Source: Aquirufa sp.
GTDB taxonomy: Bacteria; Bacteroidota; Bacteroidia; Cytophagales; Spirosomataceae
Reading direction: 5' to 3'
DNA length: 14,720 nucleotides
Assembly: GCA_030833145.1 (NCBI GenBank)
Contig: JAURHT010000041.1
Coordinates: 1-14,720 of the forward strand
Shown here: positions 1 through 8,869 of the stretch, in pieces
Layout of the letters: every line of letters starts with the position of its first letter
How positions within the stretch are numbered: the first letter of the stretch is position 1
Notes under the pieces: generated by a model
Told to the model about the DNA's origin: nothing
What the model saw: the letters and a program-made list of their open reading frames with translations, nothing else
Database searches by the model: none
Program-made: the position numbers and the translations under genes

Positions 1-406
1 GTTTCCAGAAACCAATACCATATTTGTCTGAAACAGACGATAAGAAGTCATAAACCTCTTTATTTTTATCCACTGCTACCTGTAAATCCGTAGTAGAGGC
101 TACTTTTGCTTCAATTAAGTGATCACAATGCACGGTAGAAGGTACGGCCACTTGTGGACGACCAGCTTGCATGAATTGTAATAAGGCCATTTGAGCAGTT
201 GCATCTTGCATCGCCACACGGTCTGGTGCAAAATCTACATAAGAAGCACCTCTTGCATACGCAGAAGAAGCTGTTCCTTCCCATAAATGGCTATAAAGAA
301 TTTTTTCAGTTAACGTAAGCGGTTTACCTGTTAACGCACGAGCTGCAGCAATGCGAGCCGGCATGCGATCGTAAACAGCTTTAATCATTTCAATGTCAAA
401 GGCCAT
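1..406 (-). CDS. acn: Aconitate hydratase, N-terminal part (gene runs off the left edge)
   Basis: Translating the complement from the ATG at 406-404 gives 135 codons open to the window edge, starting [16 protein letters not shown]. It matches the N-terminus of the mitochondrial-type aconitase common in Bacteroidota. Visible family blocks are [13 protein letters not shown] (about residues 31-43), the active-site-region block [17 protein letters not shown], the block [15 protein letters not shown] with its conserved HCDH, and KYGIGFWK at the cut edge. The enzyme interconverts citrate and isocitrate in the TCA cycle through a 4Fe-4S cluster in the cytoplasm. The cluster cysteines would lie further on, outside the window, so integrity of the whole gene cannot be judged. 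The gene diverges from the DUF5686 gene across a 170-base spacer. Family assignment is confident; the choice between acnA-type names is not. Confidence 0.93.
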   Translation of the reverse strand, partial: MAFDIEMIKAVYDRMPARIAAARALTGKPLTLTEKILYSHLWEGTASSAYARGASYVDFAPDRVAMQDATAQMALLQFMQAGRPQVAVPSTVHCDHLIEAKVASTTDLQVAVDKNKEVYDFLSSVSDKYGIGFWK

Positions 407-434
407 GGTAATAATGTTAGGTAAAAAATGTTCA

Positions 435-442
435 CAAAATTA
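435..442 (-). promoter_or_regulatory. Possible -7 box for the aconitase gene
   Basis: The complement reads TAATTTTG here, an exact fit to the Bacteroidota -7 consensus TAnnTTTG, 28 bases upstream of the aconitase ATG. No good TTG-type -33 box is seen at the usual 17-23 base spacing, so this is only a candidate. The rest of the 407-576 spacer is A/T-rich; I see no small gene, riboswitch or strong hairpin in it, and no clear promoter for the rightward gene. Confidence 0.3.
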
Positions 443-576
443 ATAGATTAGCTTCAATTTTGCCACTATTTTAAGAGAACATTTCCTTTGTTAGGGAATT
501 ATTAGGAACTTTGTTTTATAGCTTGATTTAACCTATTTATTATAGGACTATTTTAACATTTTAATACCCTCTCCGT

Positions 577-2874
577 TTGAACTTTTTGAAAATATTCCTG
601 TTGATTGGATGTTTTTTTCATTTTTCGCTAAATGAAATTCAAGCGCAATCCCTACCTCCAGCTTCTGTTTTAGAGCATGCTTTACGTTCTGCCGATGTGC
701 ATGGGCAAGCGATTGGTTCCTTTAAGATGCGTGTTAAAGTGCAAGAAAAGGCCCGATTTAATCAGGTTATTGGGATCGCTCGCAAGAGATTAGCGGCGAA
801 AGAAGGAATTCAAATGGGGCAATGGTATGGAAATCAAACCATCTTAGAAGTGCAGGTGGGGCATTTGAACCAACTGATACACGGAATTGAATCCGTTCAG
901 ACCTTTCATAAGAAATACACAAAACCTACTTTGTTTCTTTGGCCTGATTTGTACCAAGATTATGTGGGGACCTCTTGCGTGTCTCCATTGAGCTTTCAAG
1001 CTAAATCCTATTATTATTTTAATTTCAAAGGAGATACGCTGGTAGAAGGTAAGGTATGCCGGCAATTTCAAGTTGAACCTAAAATACGTAGAGATCGCTT
1101 ATTTAAGGGTGTTTTAACGTTAGATGAAGCGGGTTGGATCGTTCGATTTAAAGGAACTGTCTTCGCAGATGCGATTGATTATTCGTTTGATTTGCAACAT
1201 CAGCTCTTTCAGGACAAATGGATCCCGAAGAAAGGGGAAATTAAATTAGTGGCTGGGTTATTGGGAAGTGATGGGGAGTATGTTTGGGAGCAAGAGTCCA
1301 TTGGTCAGCCAGAGGAATGGCGATTCGATTCACGTCTGTTTGACGAACCTAAAAATCCCAAAGAGACCTTGAATATATCTCCAGTAGCATTTGATGAGAC
1401 ATTTGCGAATCAATTTTTGACTAATTTACACGGTTCTTTGTTGCGCAAATGGAAACAAAGGCCCACCTCTAATTTAGTGATGATTGATTCGGTCTATTAC
1501 AAATCGGCTGAAACTAATAGAGGTTTAGATCCTTCGTTTTTTATCGAGGTACCCGGAATGAAGAACCGAGAGGTGCTCATTGACAGCTTTAGAATTGCCC
1601 CTTTTAATCCTACGCAGCTTATTTTGAGTAAGTCTTTCTATTTTGGACAATTCAAGCGTGATTTTTATCCATTTGAAATCTATTATAAATCCCCCGTTTT
1701 TGATTCCAATTTTAATACAGTAGAAGGATTTGTGGTTAATACGGCTGTGGTGTTTAGAAAGCGATGGTCGCGTTATCAGTTGTTAGAGGCGGAGGTTTTG
1801 GGTCGAAGGGCTTTTGGCATTAACCGTAATTCTGGTTTACTGAGGTTACGTTACCGCTCGGATTCTTTCGATTTAACGGTAGCAAATGGGGATTATGTAG
1901 CTCAATATAATCCTGAGAATACGATTTCGCCAGAGATGAACTCGTTGTCTACTTTGTTATTGAAGAATAACCAGATGAAAATTTACCGGACTAAGTTTAC
2001 TTCAATGAACCTGACCAAGCGTTTCTCTGCTCGTTTCTTTTTAAAATCATTGATTGAATATTCCGAAAGATCTCAGATGGATAATACGACGGATTATTAT
2101 TGGATTAATTTCTTGAATCGTGATTTTAAACCGAATAATCCAACAAATTCAGAATATACACAGGAGGGTTTTGCAACTCATAAATCTTTTATTACGCAGC
2201 TGCAAGTAGGTTTTCGACCTTTCTTAACCCAAAGTTACCGAGCGAATACACGGCTGACAGATTGGGGATCTTCTCCCCTGTTATTAGCGAAATACCGCGC
2301 AGGGTGGAAAGACGTGGCTGGGTCTTCTACGGATTTTAATCAAGTGGAATTGTCCTATCTACATAATATTGAAGTGAATCCTTGGATTAAAATGGGCTTA
2401 TTGATTAATGCCGGTACATTTATAGGTAACAAGCCATCCTACTTTATCGACTTTAAGCATTATAATGGGACGTTAAACCTAGTTCAGGCGGGTGAAATGT
2501 TAGCCTCTGAGCGTTTAGTCGGTTATTACCAAAACTTTACGTCAGGTGCTAACCAGCGGTTGAATGTGAACCATTATGCTAATTCTACCGCTGGAAGCTA
2601 TGTAGAAGCGCTGAGCTTTTTTCAGTTTTCTAATCTTTGGTTAAAACCTCTGTTAGGCATGAAAAAACTCTATGTAAAGGAAGTGTTGATCGCCAATGCG
2701 AATTATGTCCAGAATCAAAATTTACTATATAACGAAGTAGGTTACGGACTTGATGGCGTGTTTAAAGTCTTTCGATTAGAGGCGATTGCGAACTTCATTA
2801 ATGGACAATTCAGTTACATCGGATTTCGGGTGAATATCAATTCACGAATTCGCATTGGAAATATCCCAGAATAA
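577..2874 (+). CDS. DUF5686-family outer-membrane protein
   Basis: This 765-aa protein is exported and probably sits in the outer membrane; its molecular role is unknown. Residues 1-23 form a signal peptide (hydrophobic FLLIGCFFHF, cleavage probably after IQA). Residues of about 145-245 carry the DUF5686 signature: a YYYFNFKGDT stretch, then a region of the type 'K..RDRLFKGVLTLDEAGWIVRF'. From about residue 300 to the end, alternating aromatic and polar segments suggest a transmembrane beta-barrel. Many relatives begin with a carboxypeptidase-regulatory-like domain; here the DUF5686 part follows the signal peptide almost at once. The start is TTG at 577: an in-frame stop lies at 562-564, no ATG lies between, and the first internal Met would delete the signal peptide. 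The gene precedes topA by 95 bases and is probably transcribed separately from it. Family call by recalled similarity; function not inferred. Confidence 0.8.
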   Translation: MNFLKIFLLIGCFFHFSLNEIQAQSLPPASVLEHALRSADVHGQAIGSFKMRVKVQEKARFNQVIGIARKRLAAKEGIQMGQWYGNQTILEVQVGHLNQLIHGIESVQTFHKKYTKPTLFLWPDLYQDYVGTSCVSPLSFQAKSYYYFNFKGDTLVEGKVCRQFQVEPKIRRDRLFKGVLTLDEAGWIVRFKGTVFADAIDYSFDLQHQLFQDKWIPKKGEIKLVAGLLGSDGEYVWEQESIGQPEEWRFDSRLFDEPKNPKETLNISPVAFDETFANQFLTNLHGSLLRKWKQRPTSNLVMIDSVYYKSAETNRGLDPSFFIEVPGMKNREVLIDSFRIAPFNPTQLILSKSFYFGQFKRDFYPFEIYYKSPVFDSNFNTVEGFVVNTAVVFRKRWSRYQLLEAEVLGRRAFGINRNSGLLRLRYRSDSFDLTVANGDYVAQYNPENTISPEMNSLSTLLLKNNQMKIYRTKFTSMNLTKRFSARFFLKSLIEYSERSQMDNTTDYYWINFLNRDFKPNNPTNSEYTQEGFATHKSFITQLQVGFRPFLTQSYRANTRLTDWGSSPLLLAKYRAGWKDVAGSSTDFNQVELSYLHNIEVNPWIKMGLLINAGTFIGNKPSYFIDFKHYNGTLNLVQAGEMLASERLVGYYQNFTSGANQRLNVNHYANSTAGSYVEALSFFQFSNLWLKPLLGMKKLYVKEVLIANANYVQNQNLLYNEVGYGLDGVFKVFRLEAIANFINGQFSYIGFRVNINSRIRIGNIPE

Positions 2875-2905
2875 TTTTTTTTAGCTTTTCGACGAATTTT
2901 GCCAC

Positions 2906-2933
2906 TTTGTTAAATTTAGAGCCCTTATATTTG
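2906..2933 (+). promoter_or_regulatory. Candidate promoter of topA-folD
   Basis: TATATTTG at 2926-2933 fits the Bacteroidota -7 box TAnnTTTG exactly. A TTTG at 2906-2909 could serve as the -33 box; the gap of 16 bases is one short of the reported 17-23 range, and another TTTG at 2898-2901 gives 24. The predicted transcript would begin about 30 bases before the topA ATG, a sensible leader length. No Shine-Dalgarno sequence is evident in the A/T-rich leader, which is usual for this phylum. Confidence 0.5.
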
Positions 2934-2969
2934 AGGTCATTTTAAGAATTTCATTTTTTAACCAGCATA

Positions 2970-5459
2970 ATGGCAAAAAATTTAGTCATCGTTGAGTCTC
3001 CTGCGAAAGCGAAGACCATAGAAGGATATTTGGGAAAGGATTTCGTGGTGAAGTCATCTTTTGGTCACGTACGCGATTTGCCTTTAAAAGGAGACAAAGC
3101 CATTGATGTGGAGAACGACTTCGCTCCTACCTATGTGGTATCTGCGGATAAGACTAAGGTCATTTCTGAGTTAAAAAGTTTAGCGAAATCGTCGGAGGAA
3201 GTGTGGTTAGCAACGGACGACGACCGGGAGGGAGAAGCCATTTCTTGGCACTTAAAAGAAGCTTTAGGGTTAAAAGATAACGCGAAACGGATTGTATTCC
3301 GTGAAATTACGAAGCCAGCCATCTTGCAAGCCATTACGCAGCCACGTACCATTGATATGGATTTAGTGAATGCGCAGCAGGCACGCCGGATTATGGATCG
3401 TTTGATTGGGTTTGAATTGTCTCCGGTGCTTTGGTCTAAAGTACAAAAAGGTTTATCTGCCGGCCGTGTGCAATCCGTGGCGGTTCGTTTAATTGTGGAA
3501 CGTGAGCGTGAAATTGAAAATCACGAGGCGGTGGCTACCTTTAAAGTTGTTGCCCATTTTGATCTTCCAGGTAAGAAGGTATTGAAAGCTGAATTGTCGA
3601 AGGCATTTGCCAAAGAAAATGATGCATTAGCCTTCTTAAAAAAATGTGTAGGCGCTGCGTTCAGCATCAAAAGCTTAGAAACCAAGCCGGCGAAAAAAAC
3701 ACCTGCTCCTCCTTTTACGACGTCTACTTTGCAACAAGAGGCTTCGCGTAAATTAGGTTTTGCGGTAGCCACGACGATGTCTGTCGCCCAAAAACTCTAC
3801 GAATCAGGTCGCATTACCTATATGCGTACCGATTCTACGATGTTATCGCAAGAAGCAAGAGATAAAGCGAAAGCGGAAATTGAATCAGCTTATGGCGCTA
3901 AGTTCCACTATAGTCGTCAGTTTAAGACCAAATCTGAAAGCGCACAAGAAGCTCACGAAGCCATTCGTCCAACAGATTTTGCCAATCACAGTATCACAGG
4001 TGATGCGCGTGAGAAGCGTTTATATGAGTTAATTTGGAAGCGTGCCATCGCGTCTCAAATGGCGGATGCCTTAATTGAGCGCACGACCGCTTTAATTGAT
4101 ATTTCAACGACACCTGAGTTGTTATCAGCACAAGGTGAAGTGATTGCCTTTGAAGGTTTCTTGAAGGCCTATTTAGAAGGCAAAGATGATGAGGACGAGG
4201 ATGAGAACAAAGATATGTTGCCTCCTTTGAACGTCGGACAATTGTTGACATTAGATGAAATGAAGGCCCAAGAACGCTTCACCAGAGCCGCGCCTCGTTA
4301 TACGGAGGCAAGTTTAGTGAAGGCTTTGGAAGAAAAAGGCATCGGTCGTCCTTCGACTTATGCTCCTACCATTTCTACCATTATTAAGCGTGCCTACGTC
4401 GTGAAAGAAGATCGTCCAGGAAGAGAGCGTGAATTCCAAACTTGGGTACTTTCGAATAACGAAATTGCGGGAAATAAGGCTACGGAGACGGTGGGTACAG
4501 AAAAAGCGAAATTATTTCCTACGCACATTGGAACACTCGTTACAGATTTCTTAGTAGAAAACTTTGAAAACGTGGTCGATTATACGTTTACCGCGGAGAT
4601 GGAGGATGAATTTGATAACATCGCTAAAGGTAAATTAGAGTGGACGGTTCTAATGAAAAACTTCTACAAGTCTTTCCACCAAACGATTGAAGATTCTAAG
4701 TCTATTAACCGCAGTTCTGTGGGTGGTGGACGTGAATTAGGCGTAGATCCGAAGACGGGACGACTAGTTTCGGTTCGTTTAGGAAAGTTTGGTCCTTTTG
4801 TTCAATTAGGAGAATCCTCAGAAGAAGAAAAACCGGTTTTTGCGAATTTAACCAAGACGCAAGCGGTGAGTACGTTAACTTTTGAAGAGGCTTTATTATT
4901 ACTAGAGCGCCCTAAATTGCCTCGCGAAGTGGGAATTCACAACGATATGCCAGTGATTATTGGTGCTGGAAAATTAGGTCCTTACATTAAATATGATGGC
5001 AAATTCACTAGTTTGCCTGATACACACGATCCGTTTACGATTGAAATGGATCAAGCCATTGCCGTCATTGCACAAGCCTTGAAAGATGCGGAAGCAGGCG
5101 GATTAGGGTATTTTGAAGATTCCTTGATTGAGACCGGTAAAGGCCGTTTTGGTCCCTATGTAAAGCACAATGGCAAGTATTATTCTTTAGCGAAAACAGA
5201 TAATTTAGCCACCATTGATCAAGCGCGTGCCATCGAATTAATCGAGGCAAAGCGTAAAGTGGAAGCGAATAAATTTATTAAGGAATTTGCAGAGAATGAG
5301 TCTGTTAAGGTAGTGAACGGCATGTACGGTCCGTATATCCAAATCGGAAAACGCAACGTGAAGATCCCTAAAGGAACGGAACCTGCTGATTTAACCTTAG
5401 AGGAGTGTTTAGCCTTAGGCGACGCGGCTCCAGCCCCTAAAAAAGCACGTAAAAAATAA
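2970..5459 (+). CDS. topA: DNA topoisomerase I (type IA)
   Basis: The enzyme relaxes negative supercoils by cutting one DNA strand through a 5'-phosphotyrosine link. The 829-aa product shows the full type IA core. The Toprim domain starts with [19 protein letters not shown] (Glu9) and contains the metal-binding [13 protein letters not shown] (Asp83-85). Further blocks are [39 protein letters not shown], and [10 protein letters not shown] with catalytic Tyr284. HEAIRPTD (329-336) and [19 protein letters not shown] follow. From about residue 640 there are four C-terminal repeats built on G.FGPF/Y, at [34 protein letters not shown] and [10 protein letters not shown]. No Cys4 zinc ribbons are present. 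The protein ends in a basic tail (KKARKK). A short acidic loop ([13 protein letters not shown]) interrupts the core. Start ATG is well supported, since the Toprim motif begins at residue 4. folD follows after 4 bases, so the two are probably co-transcribed. Confidence 0.98.
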   Translation: MAKNLVIVESPAKAKTIEGYLGKDFVVKSSFGHVRDLPLKGDKAIDVENDFAPTYVVSADKTKVISELKSLAKSSEEVWLATDDDREGEAISWHLKEALGLKDNAKRIVFREITKPAILQAITQPRTIDMDLVNAQQARRIMDRLIGFELSPVLWSKVQKGLSAGRVQSVAVRLIVEREREIENHEAVATFKVVAHFDLPGKKVLKAELSKAFAKENDALAFLKKCVGAAFSIKSLETKPAKKTPAPPFTTSTLQQEASRKLGFAVATTMSVAQKLYESGRITYMRTDSTMLSQEARDKAKAEIESAYGAKFHYSRQFKTKSESAQEAHEAIRPTDFANHSITGDAREKRLYELIWKRAIASQMADALIERTTALIDISTTPELLSAQGEVIAFEGFLKAYLEGKDDEDEDENKDMLPPLNVGQLLTLDEMKAQERFTRAAPRYTEASLVKALEEKGIGRPSTYAPTISTIIKRAYVVKEDRPGREREFQTWVLSNNEIAGNKATETVGTEKAKLFPTHIGTLVTDFLVENFENVVDYTFTAEMEDEFDNIAKGKLEWTVLMKNFYKSFHQTIEDSKSINRSSVGGGRELGVDPKTGRLVSVRLGKFGPFVQLGESSEEEKPVFANLTKTQAVSTLTFEEALLLLERPKLPREVGIHNDMPVIIGAGKLGPYIKYDGKFTSLPDTHDPFTIEMDQAIAVIAQALKDAEAGGLGYFEDSLIETGKGRFGPYVKHNGKYYSLAKTDNLATIDQARAIELIEAKRKVEANKFIKEFAENESVKVVNGMYGPYIQIGKRNVKIPKGTEPADLTLEECLALGDAAPAPKKARKK

Positions 5460-5463
5460 ACAT

Positions 5464-6354
5464 ATGAGTCAGATTATCGATGGAAAGATGGTGGCCGAAA
5501 CGATGAAAGTCGCGATCGGTGAAGAAGTAAAACAAATAGTTGCAGCGGGCCAAAAAGCCCCTCATTTAGTGGCAATTCTAGTTGGCAATAATGGCGCATC
5601 TGAGACCTATGTGGCGAATAAAGTAAAATCGTGTGAGGAATTAGGCTTTGCGTCTACCCTCCTGCGTTTTGATCCTTCGATCTCTGAAGCTGATTTGTTA
5701 GCGGAAGTACAAAAAGTGAATGACAATCCGGAAATGGATGGCTTAATCGTTCAATTACCACTTCCAAAACACATTAATCCAGATAAAGTGATGGAAACGA
5801 TTCATCCGTCTAAAGACGTAGATGGTTTCCACCCCATCAATATTGGTCGCATGGCCAAAGGATTGCCGGCATACATCTCTGCCACACCGCAAGGAGTGTT
5901 GGATTTATTAGCTTATTACAAGATTGAAACCGCTGGAAAGCACTGCGTAGTAGTCGGTCGTTCTCAAATTGTAGGTTTACCGATGTCCATCTTGATGCAG
6001 CGCAATCACCCGGTGGGTAACTGCACGGTTACCTTAACGCATTCTAGAACGACTAATCTAGAAGAAATTTGTTCTCAAGGGGATATTGTTATTGCGGCAT
6101 TGGGTATACCAGAGTTTATTAAGTCTGCCCACATTAAACCAGGTGCCGTTGTTATCGATGTAGGTTTAACACGCGTGGAAGATGCGACAAAGAAATCAGG
6201 CTTTGCTTTAAAGGGCGATGTGGATTTCGATGATGTAGCTCCTAAATGTTCCTACATCACGCCTGTACCTAAAGGAGTAGGTCCCATGACCATCGTTTCC
6301 TTGATGAAAAATACGCTTTTAGCAGCTAAAGGCGTTATTTATCCGAAAAACTAA
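5464..6354 (+). CDS. folD: Methylenetetrahydrofolate dehydrogenase/cyclohydrolase
   Basis: FolD is a cytoplasmic bifunctional enzyme that oxidises 5,10-methylene-THF to methenyl-THF with NADP and hydrolyses it to 10-formyl-THF, supplying purine and formyl-Met-tRNA synthesis. The 296-aa length is normal. Visible motifs are the catalytic Tyr49-x3-Lys53 in [17 protein letters not shown], the substrate block [13 protein letters not shown] (92-104), [14 protein letters not shown], and PQGVLDLL. The Rossmann nucleotide site is GRSQIVGLP (165-173). The C-terminal signature reads [11 protein letters not shown], with Lys270 at a position that is commonly Gly (PVPGGVGPMT); this looks like natural variation. 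It starts 4 bases after topA and probably has no promoter of its own. Its stop overlaps the stop region of the opposing methyltransferase by 4 bases, and the hairpin at 6370-6402 probably ends its transcript. Confidence 0.97.
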   Translation: MSQIIDGKMVAETMKVAIGEEVKQIVAAGQKAPHLVAILVGNNGASETYVANKVKSCEELGFASTLLRFDPSISEADLLAEVQKVNDNPEMDGLIVQLPLPKHINPDKVMETIHPSKDVDGFHPINIGRMAKGLPAYISATPQGVLDLLAYYKIETAGKHCVVVGRSQIVGLPMSILMQRNHPVGNCTVTLTHSRTTNLEEICSQGDIVIAALGIPEFIKSAHIKPGAVVIDVGLTRVEDATKKSGFALKGDVDFDDVAPKCSYITPVPKGVGPMTIVSLMKNTLLAAKGVIYPKN

Positions 6355-7256
6355 GATTGATATAGATAGCGATAAAAAACTCCTAATGGGAGTTTTTTAT
6401 CGTATTCATCATTCAAAAAGATCTCTCCTGATTCCGCCTGTTCTGGCACATTGAAAATCCCTTTCATTAAGTTTTCTACAACCAAGGTTGAAAATCCTAA
6501 GGAATAGACGTTCGTTAATAGAATATGTTCTTTCGGATCCAAAATTTCCTTCACAGAACGCAACATATCATCGATTTGTTCTTCTAATATCCATTTCTCC
6601 CCTTCTGGACCGCGACCATAGGCTGGAGGATCCAAAAGAATACCTTGGTAGAAATTGCCGCGTCTTGCTTCGCGTTTGACGAATTTAAGCGCATCTTCTG
6701 CCATCCAACGTATATTGTCAAGCTTGGATACTTCCATGTTTTCTCTTGCCCAGGATAAGACGGGTTTCACCGAATCCACGTGTGTCACATCAGCTCCTAC
6801 CTGTTTACAAGCTAAGCTCGCTCCACCTGTGTAGGCGAATAGGTTCAAGATTTTAGGTTTGGGTGTTTTTAATAAAGGAATATTTTTTGCCAAAAACTCC
6901 CAGTTTGATGCCTGCTCCGGAAAGATGCCTACATGTTTAAACGAGGACAAGGAAATTTTGAAATTTAAATCTAAGGTTTCCGATTGATACGGCATAAACC
7001 ATTTATCTGGCACTCCCTTCTTTACTTCCCAAACTCCACGTTCCGTACTTCCCTTTTCTTTTTTGAAATAGGCATTCGCTTTACTTGCCCAGAATTCTTC
7101 AGATAATGATTTTTGCCAAACAGCCTGCGGCTCCGGACGTCTCACCACAAAGGCTCCAAACTGTTCCAGTTTTTCGAACCCACCTGAGTCAATTAATTCG
7201 TAGTTTTTACCCCAAAAAGCGGGTGTTTCAATGGTAATAGAAGCTGAATTTTTCAA
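6351..7256 (-). CDS. Class I SAM-dependent methyltransferase, RlmI-like
   Basis: The 301-aa protein looks like the catalytic part of the RlmI/RlmK group of 23S rRNA methyltransferases, without an N-terminal PUA domain. It shows the AdoMet loop [11 protein letters not shown] (137-147), the acidic residue after strand 2 (Asp161), a second acidic site at AEDAL (186-190), and LDPPAYGRG (208-216). The N-terminal block [14 protein letters not shown] and RRPEPQAVW is typical of a family of short methyltransferases widespread in bacteria. RNA is the likely substrate, but the base is not known. The start is TTG at 7256-7254: the preceding gene's TAA is in frame two codons upstream, and the next Met is residue 88, which would remove the conserved N-terminus. 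It is the last gene of the leftward operon, 3 bases after its neighbour. A terminator-like hairpin lies within codons 285-296. Confidence 0.85.
   Translation of the reverse strand: MKNSASITIETPAFWGKNYELIDSGGFEKLEQFGAFVVRRPEPQAVWQKSLSEEFWASKANAYFKKEKGSTERGVWEVKKGVPDKWFMPYQSETLDLNFKISLSSFKHVGIFPEQASNWEFLAKNIPLLKTPKPKILNLFAYTGGASLACKQVGADVTHVDSVKPVLSWARENMEVSKLDNIRWMAEDALKFVKREARRGNFYQGILLDPPAYGRGPEGEKWILEEQIDDMLRSVKEILDPKEHILLTNVYSLGFSTLVVENLMKGIFNVPEQAESGEIFLNDEYDKKLPLGVFYRYLYQS
6370..6402. terminator. Bidirectional intrinsic terminator inside a coding 3' end
   Basis: A perfect inverted repeat pairs CGATAAAAAACTCC (6370-6383) with GGAGTTTTTTATCG (6389-6402) around the loop TAATG. On the plus strand the core is CTCC/GGAG followed by six T, and it comes 16 bases after the folD stop, the expected place for a folD terminator. 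The complement also gives a hairpin with a T run. The GC-rich core is only 4 bp, so strength is uncertain. The element lies entirely within codons 285-296 of the opposing methyltransferase gene. Confidence 0.7.
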
Positions 7257-7259
7257 ATT

Positions 7260-8867
7260 TTAGGGGTTCAATGGGATTTTAGTTAGGAAATACACGGAGC
7301 GTCTTCCTTCCTCTGAATTGTTAATAGTTTGGTTGCCAGAAGCGATAAAGTTATTGCTATACCAATAGTTAAGGTCTGATTTTTCTTGACGGCGAATTTT
7401 ATCACCCTCATTTTGAGTGCTCAATTCTTGTACTTTCTCATCGCCTGATTGACCTTCAGGGCTGATGTATTTAGAGATAATATTGTTCCCTCTTTGGTAA
7501 GATAAAGTCAACACATCTCCATTTAATGAGGTCTTAATCTTTTGAATTAATTTTTCCTCTTTGATATTATTTAAGTCAATTGACTGATCCCAAAGTAGAT
7601 TCCCTTTCTCATCTAATTCAGCGATCACGGCGTGGGTATAAATCCAACCATCAAACTGCTGTGAATTGCTGTATGAATTATAGCCTCTGTACCCCCAAGG
7701 GCTGTAATAGCTTGAAAAGGGCGAATACAATCCATAATTCCCATAACCCCATCGATAGGGATTATACATCATATTCCAAGGGGAATAGAGTCCGCCACCG
7801 AGCATTCCCAAATTTCCTCCAAAAGGCGAGTAATTCACATATTTATAATCTGGATAGAAAGCTTCTGCCACTACAATATAATGGTCACCCTTCTTGATGA
7901 TTTCATGCATTAATAGACGGTAATCTAAACGTAGCTCCTCTCCTTTTTCCTCTTTCGATTTAATCTTTTTCTCTTGTTTGTTCTTCTGTTTTTCTCCTAA
8001 GAAATTAAAGAAGTTCGTAAACTGCGTGAAGCTTGTAAATTTTGACTCTTGTAAATCTCCATCTAAGTAGGAGCTGAAGTATATGCCTTGTGAACTAGGT
8101 CCTTTAGAGGATCCAATAGAGCCTTTATGGCCATAGGTTCCCACCACTATCTGTAAGGAATCGTTTAGTTGAGTTGATTTGGCATTCATCTGCGCATACT
8201 CGTCTTTCGGGTTCATCGTAATTTGCCCTAGCTGATTCCCATCCTCATCAAAGGATTTTAGGATTAATTGATAGCTCTTTGCCTTTTTGCCTACAGAGTA
8301 CACTACATTGATTTGTTGATGCAATGTGTCTAAATCCATCGATTGGATCTCTGCTTGTCCGTTCACGACAGCCGGAAGAATGCGGGTTCTTTTCTCACTT
8401 AAATTAGTGAAAAGAATGACGGGTGTGCTGTTAATGATACCCCCAATAAATAAGGATTGATTTAATGCTTTAAAGTTCGAAATCTCCATCTTCTCGACGG
8501 AAAAAATTTGGAATTTTTCCAATTTACCATCGCTTGGGTTGACACGAACGATGTAGTAATTATTGCTTTTAAAGCGACTAAACAATAAATAGAGGCGATT
8601 CCCGTCGTAACAATGCGTTACATAATCTAGGTTGCCGTCTACGCTTCCTTGGTTTGTCCAAACCTGCTCTAAATTTGTATTGAATTTTCTAATATTGAAT
8701 TCCGCTTTACCTATGTGATTTAATACAATCACCCCTTTTTCTCCTAATGGAATGGAAAAAGTTTCCAATTGACTTGAACCTACTGGGATTTCAATTCGCT
8801 TCATTTCTTGAGCGAATACAGTTAGAGTACAAAGTGTTAAGATAATAAGTAGGCGGATCGATTTCAT
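7260..8867 (-). CDS. Secreted protein of unknown function with YSP-rich insert
   Basis: I do not recognise this 535-aa protein. Residues 1-20 (MKSIRLLIILTLCTLTVFAQ) form a signal peptide, so it is exported; no lipobox is apparent and there are no later membrane spans. The body shows many short beta-like segments with alternating hydrophobic residues (for example GVIVLNHIGKAEFNIR, RLYLLFSRF, YYIVRVN), which could form a beta-propeller-like fold; that is only an impression. A lysine/glutamate-rich stretch occupies about 293-310. Residues 338-404 are rich in Tyr, Gly, Ser, Pro and Trp, with four copies of YSPF or YSPW (346, 361, 381, 388). After it, WIYTHAVIAELDEKGNLLWDQSI returns to folded-looking sequence. 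The gene lies 2 bases after the EVE gene and 3 bases before the methyltransferase, so it is co-transcribed with them. ATG start and signal peptide agree. Confidence 0.75.
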   Translation of the reverse strand: MKSIRLLIILTLCTLTVFAQEMKRIEIPVGSSQLETFSIPLGEKGVIVLNHIGKAEFNIRKFNTNLEQVWTNQGSVDGNLDYVTHCYDGNRLYLLFSRFKSNNYYIVRVNPSDGKLEKFQIFSVEKMEISNFKALNQSLFIGGIINSTPVILFTNLSEKRTRILPAVVNGQAEIQSMDLDTLHQQINVVYSVGKKAKSYQLILKSFDEDGNQLGQITMNPKDEYAQMNAKSTQLNDSLQIVVGTYGHKGSIGSSKGPSSQGIYFSSYLDGDLQESKFTSFTQFTNFFNFLGEKQKNKQEKKIKSKEEKGEELRLDYRLLMHEIIKKGDHYIVVAEAFYPDYKYVNYSPFGGNLGMLGGGLYSPWNMMYNPYRWGYGNYGLYSPFSSYYSPWGYRGYNSYSNSQQFDGWIYTHAVIAELDEKGNLLWDQSIDLNNIKEEKLIQKIKTSLNGDVLTLSYQRGNNIISKYISPEGQSGDEKVQELSTQNEGDKIRRQEKSDLNYWYSNNFIASGNQTINNSEEGRRSVYFLTKIPLNP

Positions 8868-8869
8868 CT

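Noticed and set aside
407..576. Riboswitch, small RNA or small gene in the aconitase/DUF5686 spacer
   Set aside because: The spacer is A/T-rich with no long stem, no recognised riboswitch core and no convincing short reading frame.
4170..4215. Possible frameshift or low-complexity artefact in topA at the acidic run
   Set aside because: The frame stays open and conserved topoisomerase motifs continue on both sides, so the run is best read as a surface loop.
3131..4251. Several open frames antisense to topA
   Set aside because: topA is intact with all motifs; the antisense frames have no recognisable features and are expected by chance from the codon use.
7580..7897. A 105-codon open frame opposite the secreted-protein gene
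   Set aside because: It lies wholly antisense to a better-supported gene, has no recognisable domain or signal, and its unusual composition mirrors the Tyr/Gly/Pro-rich insert on the other strand.
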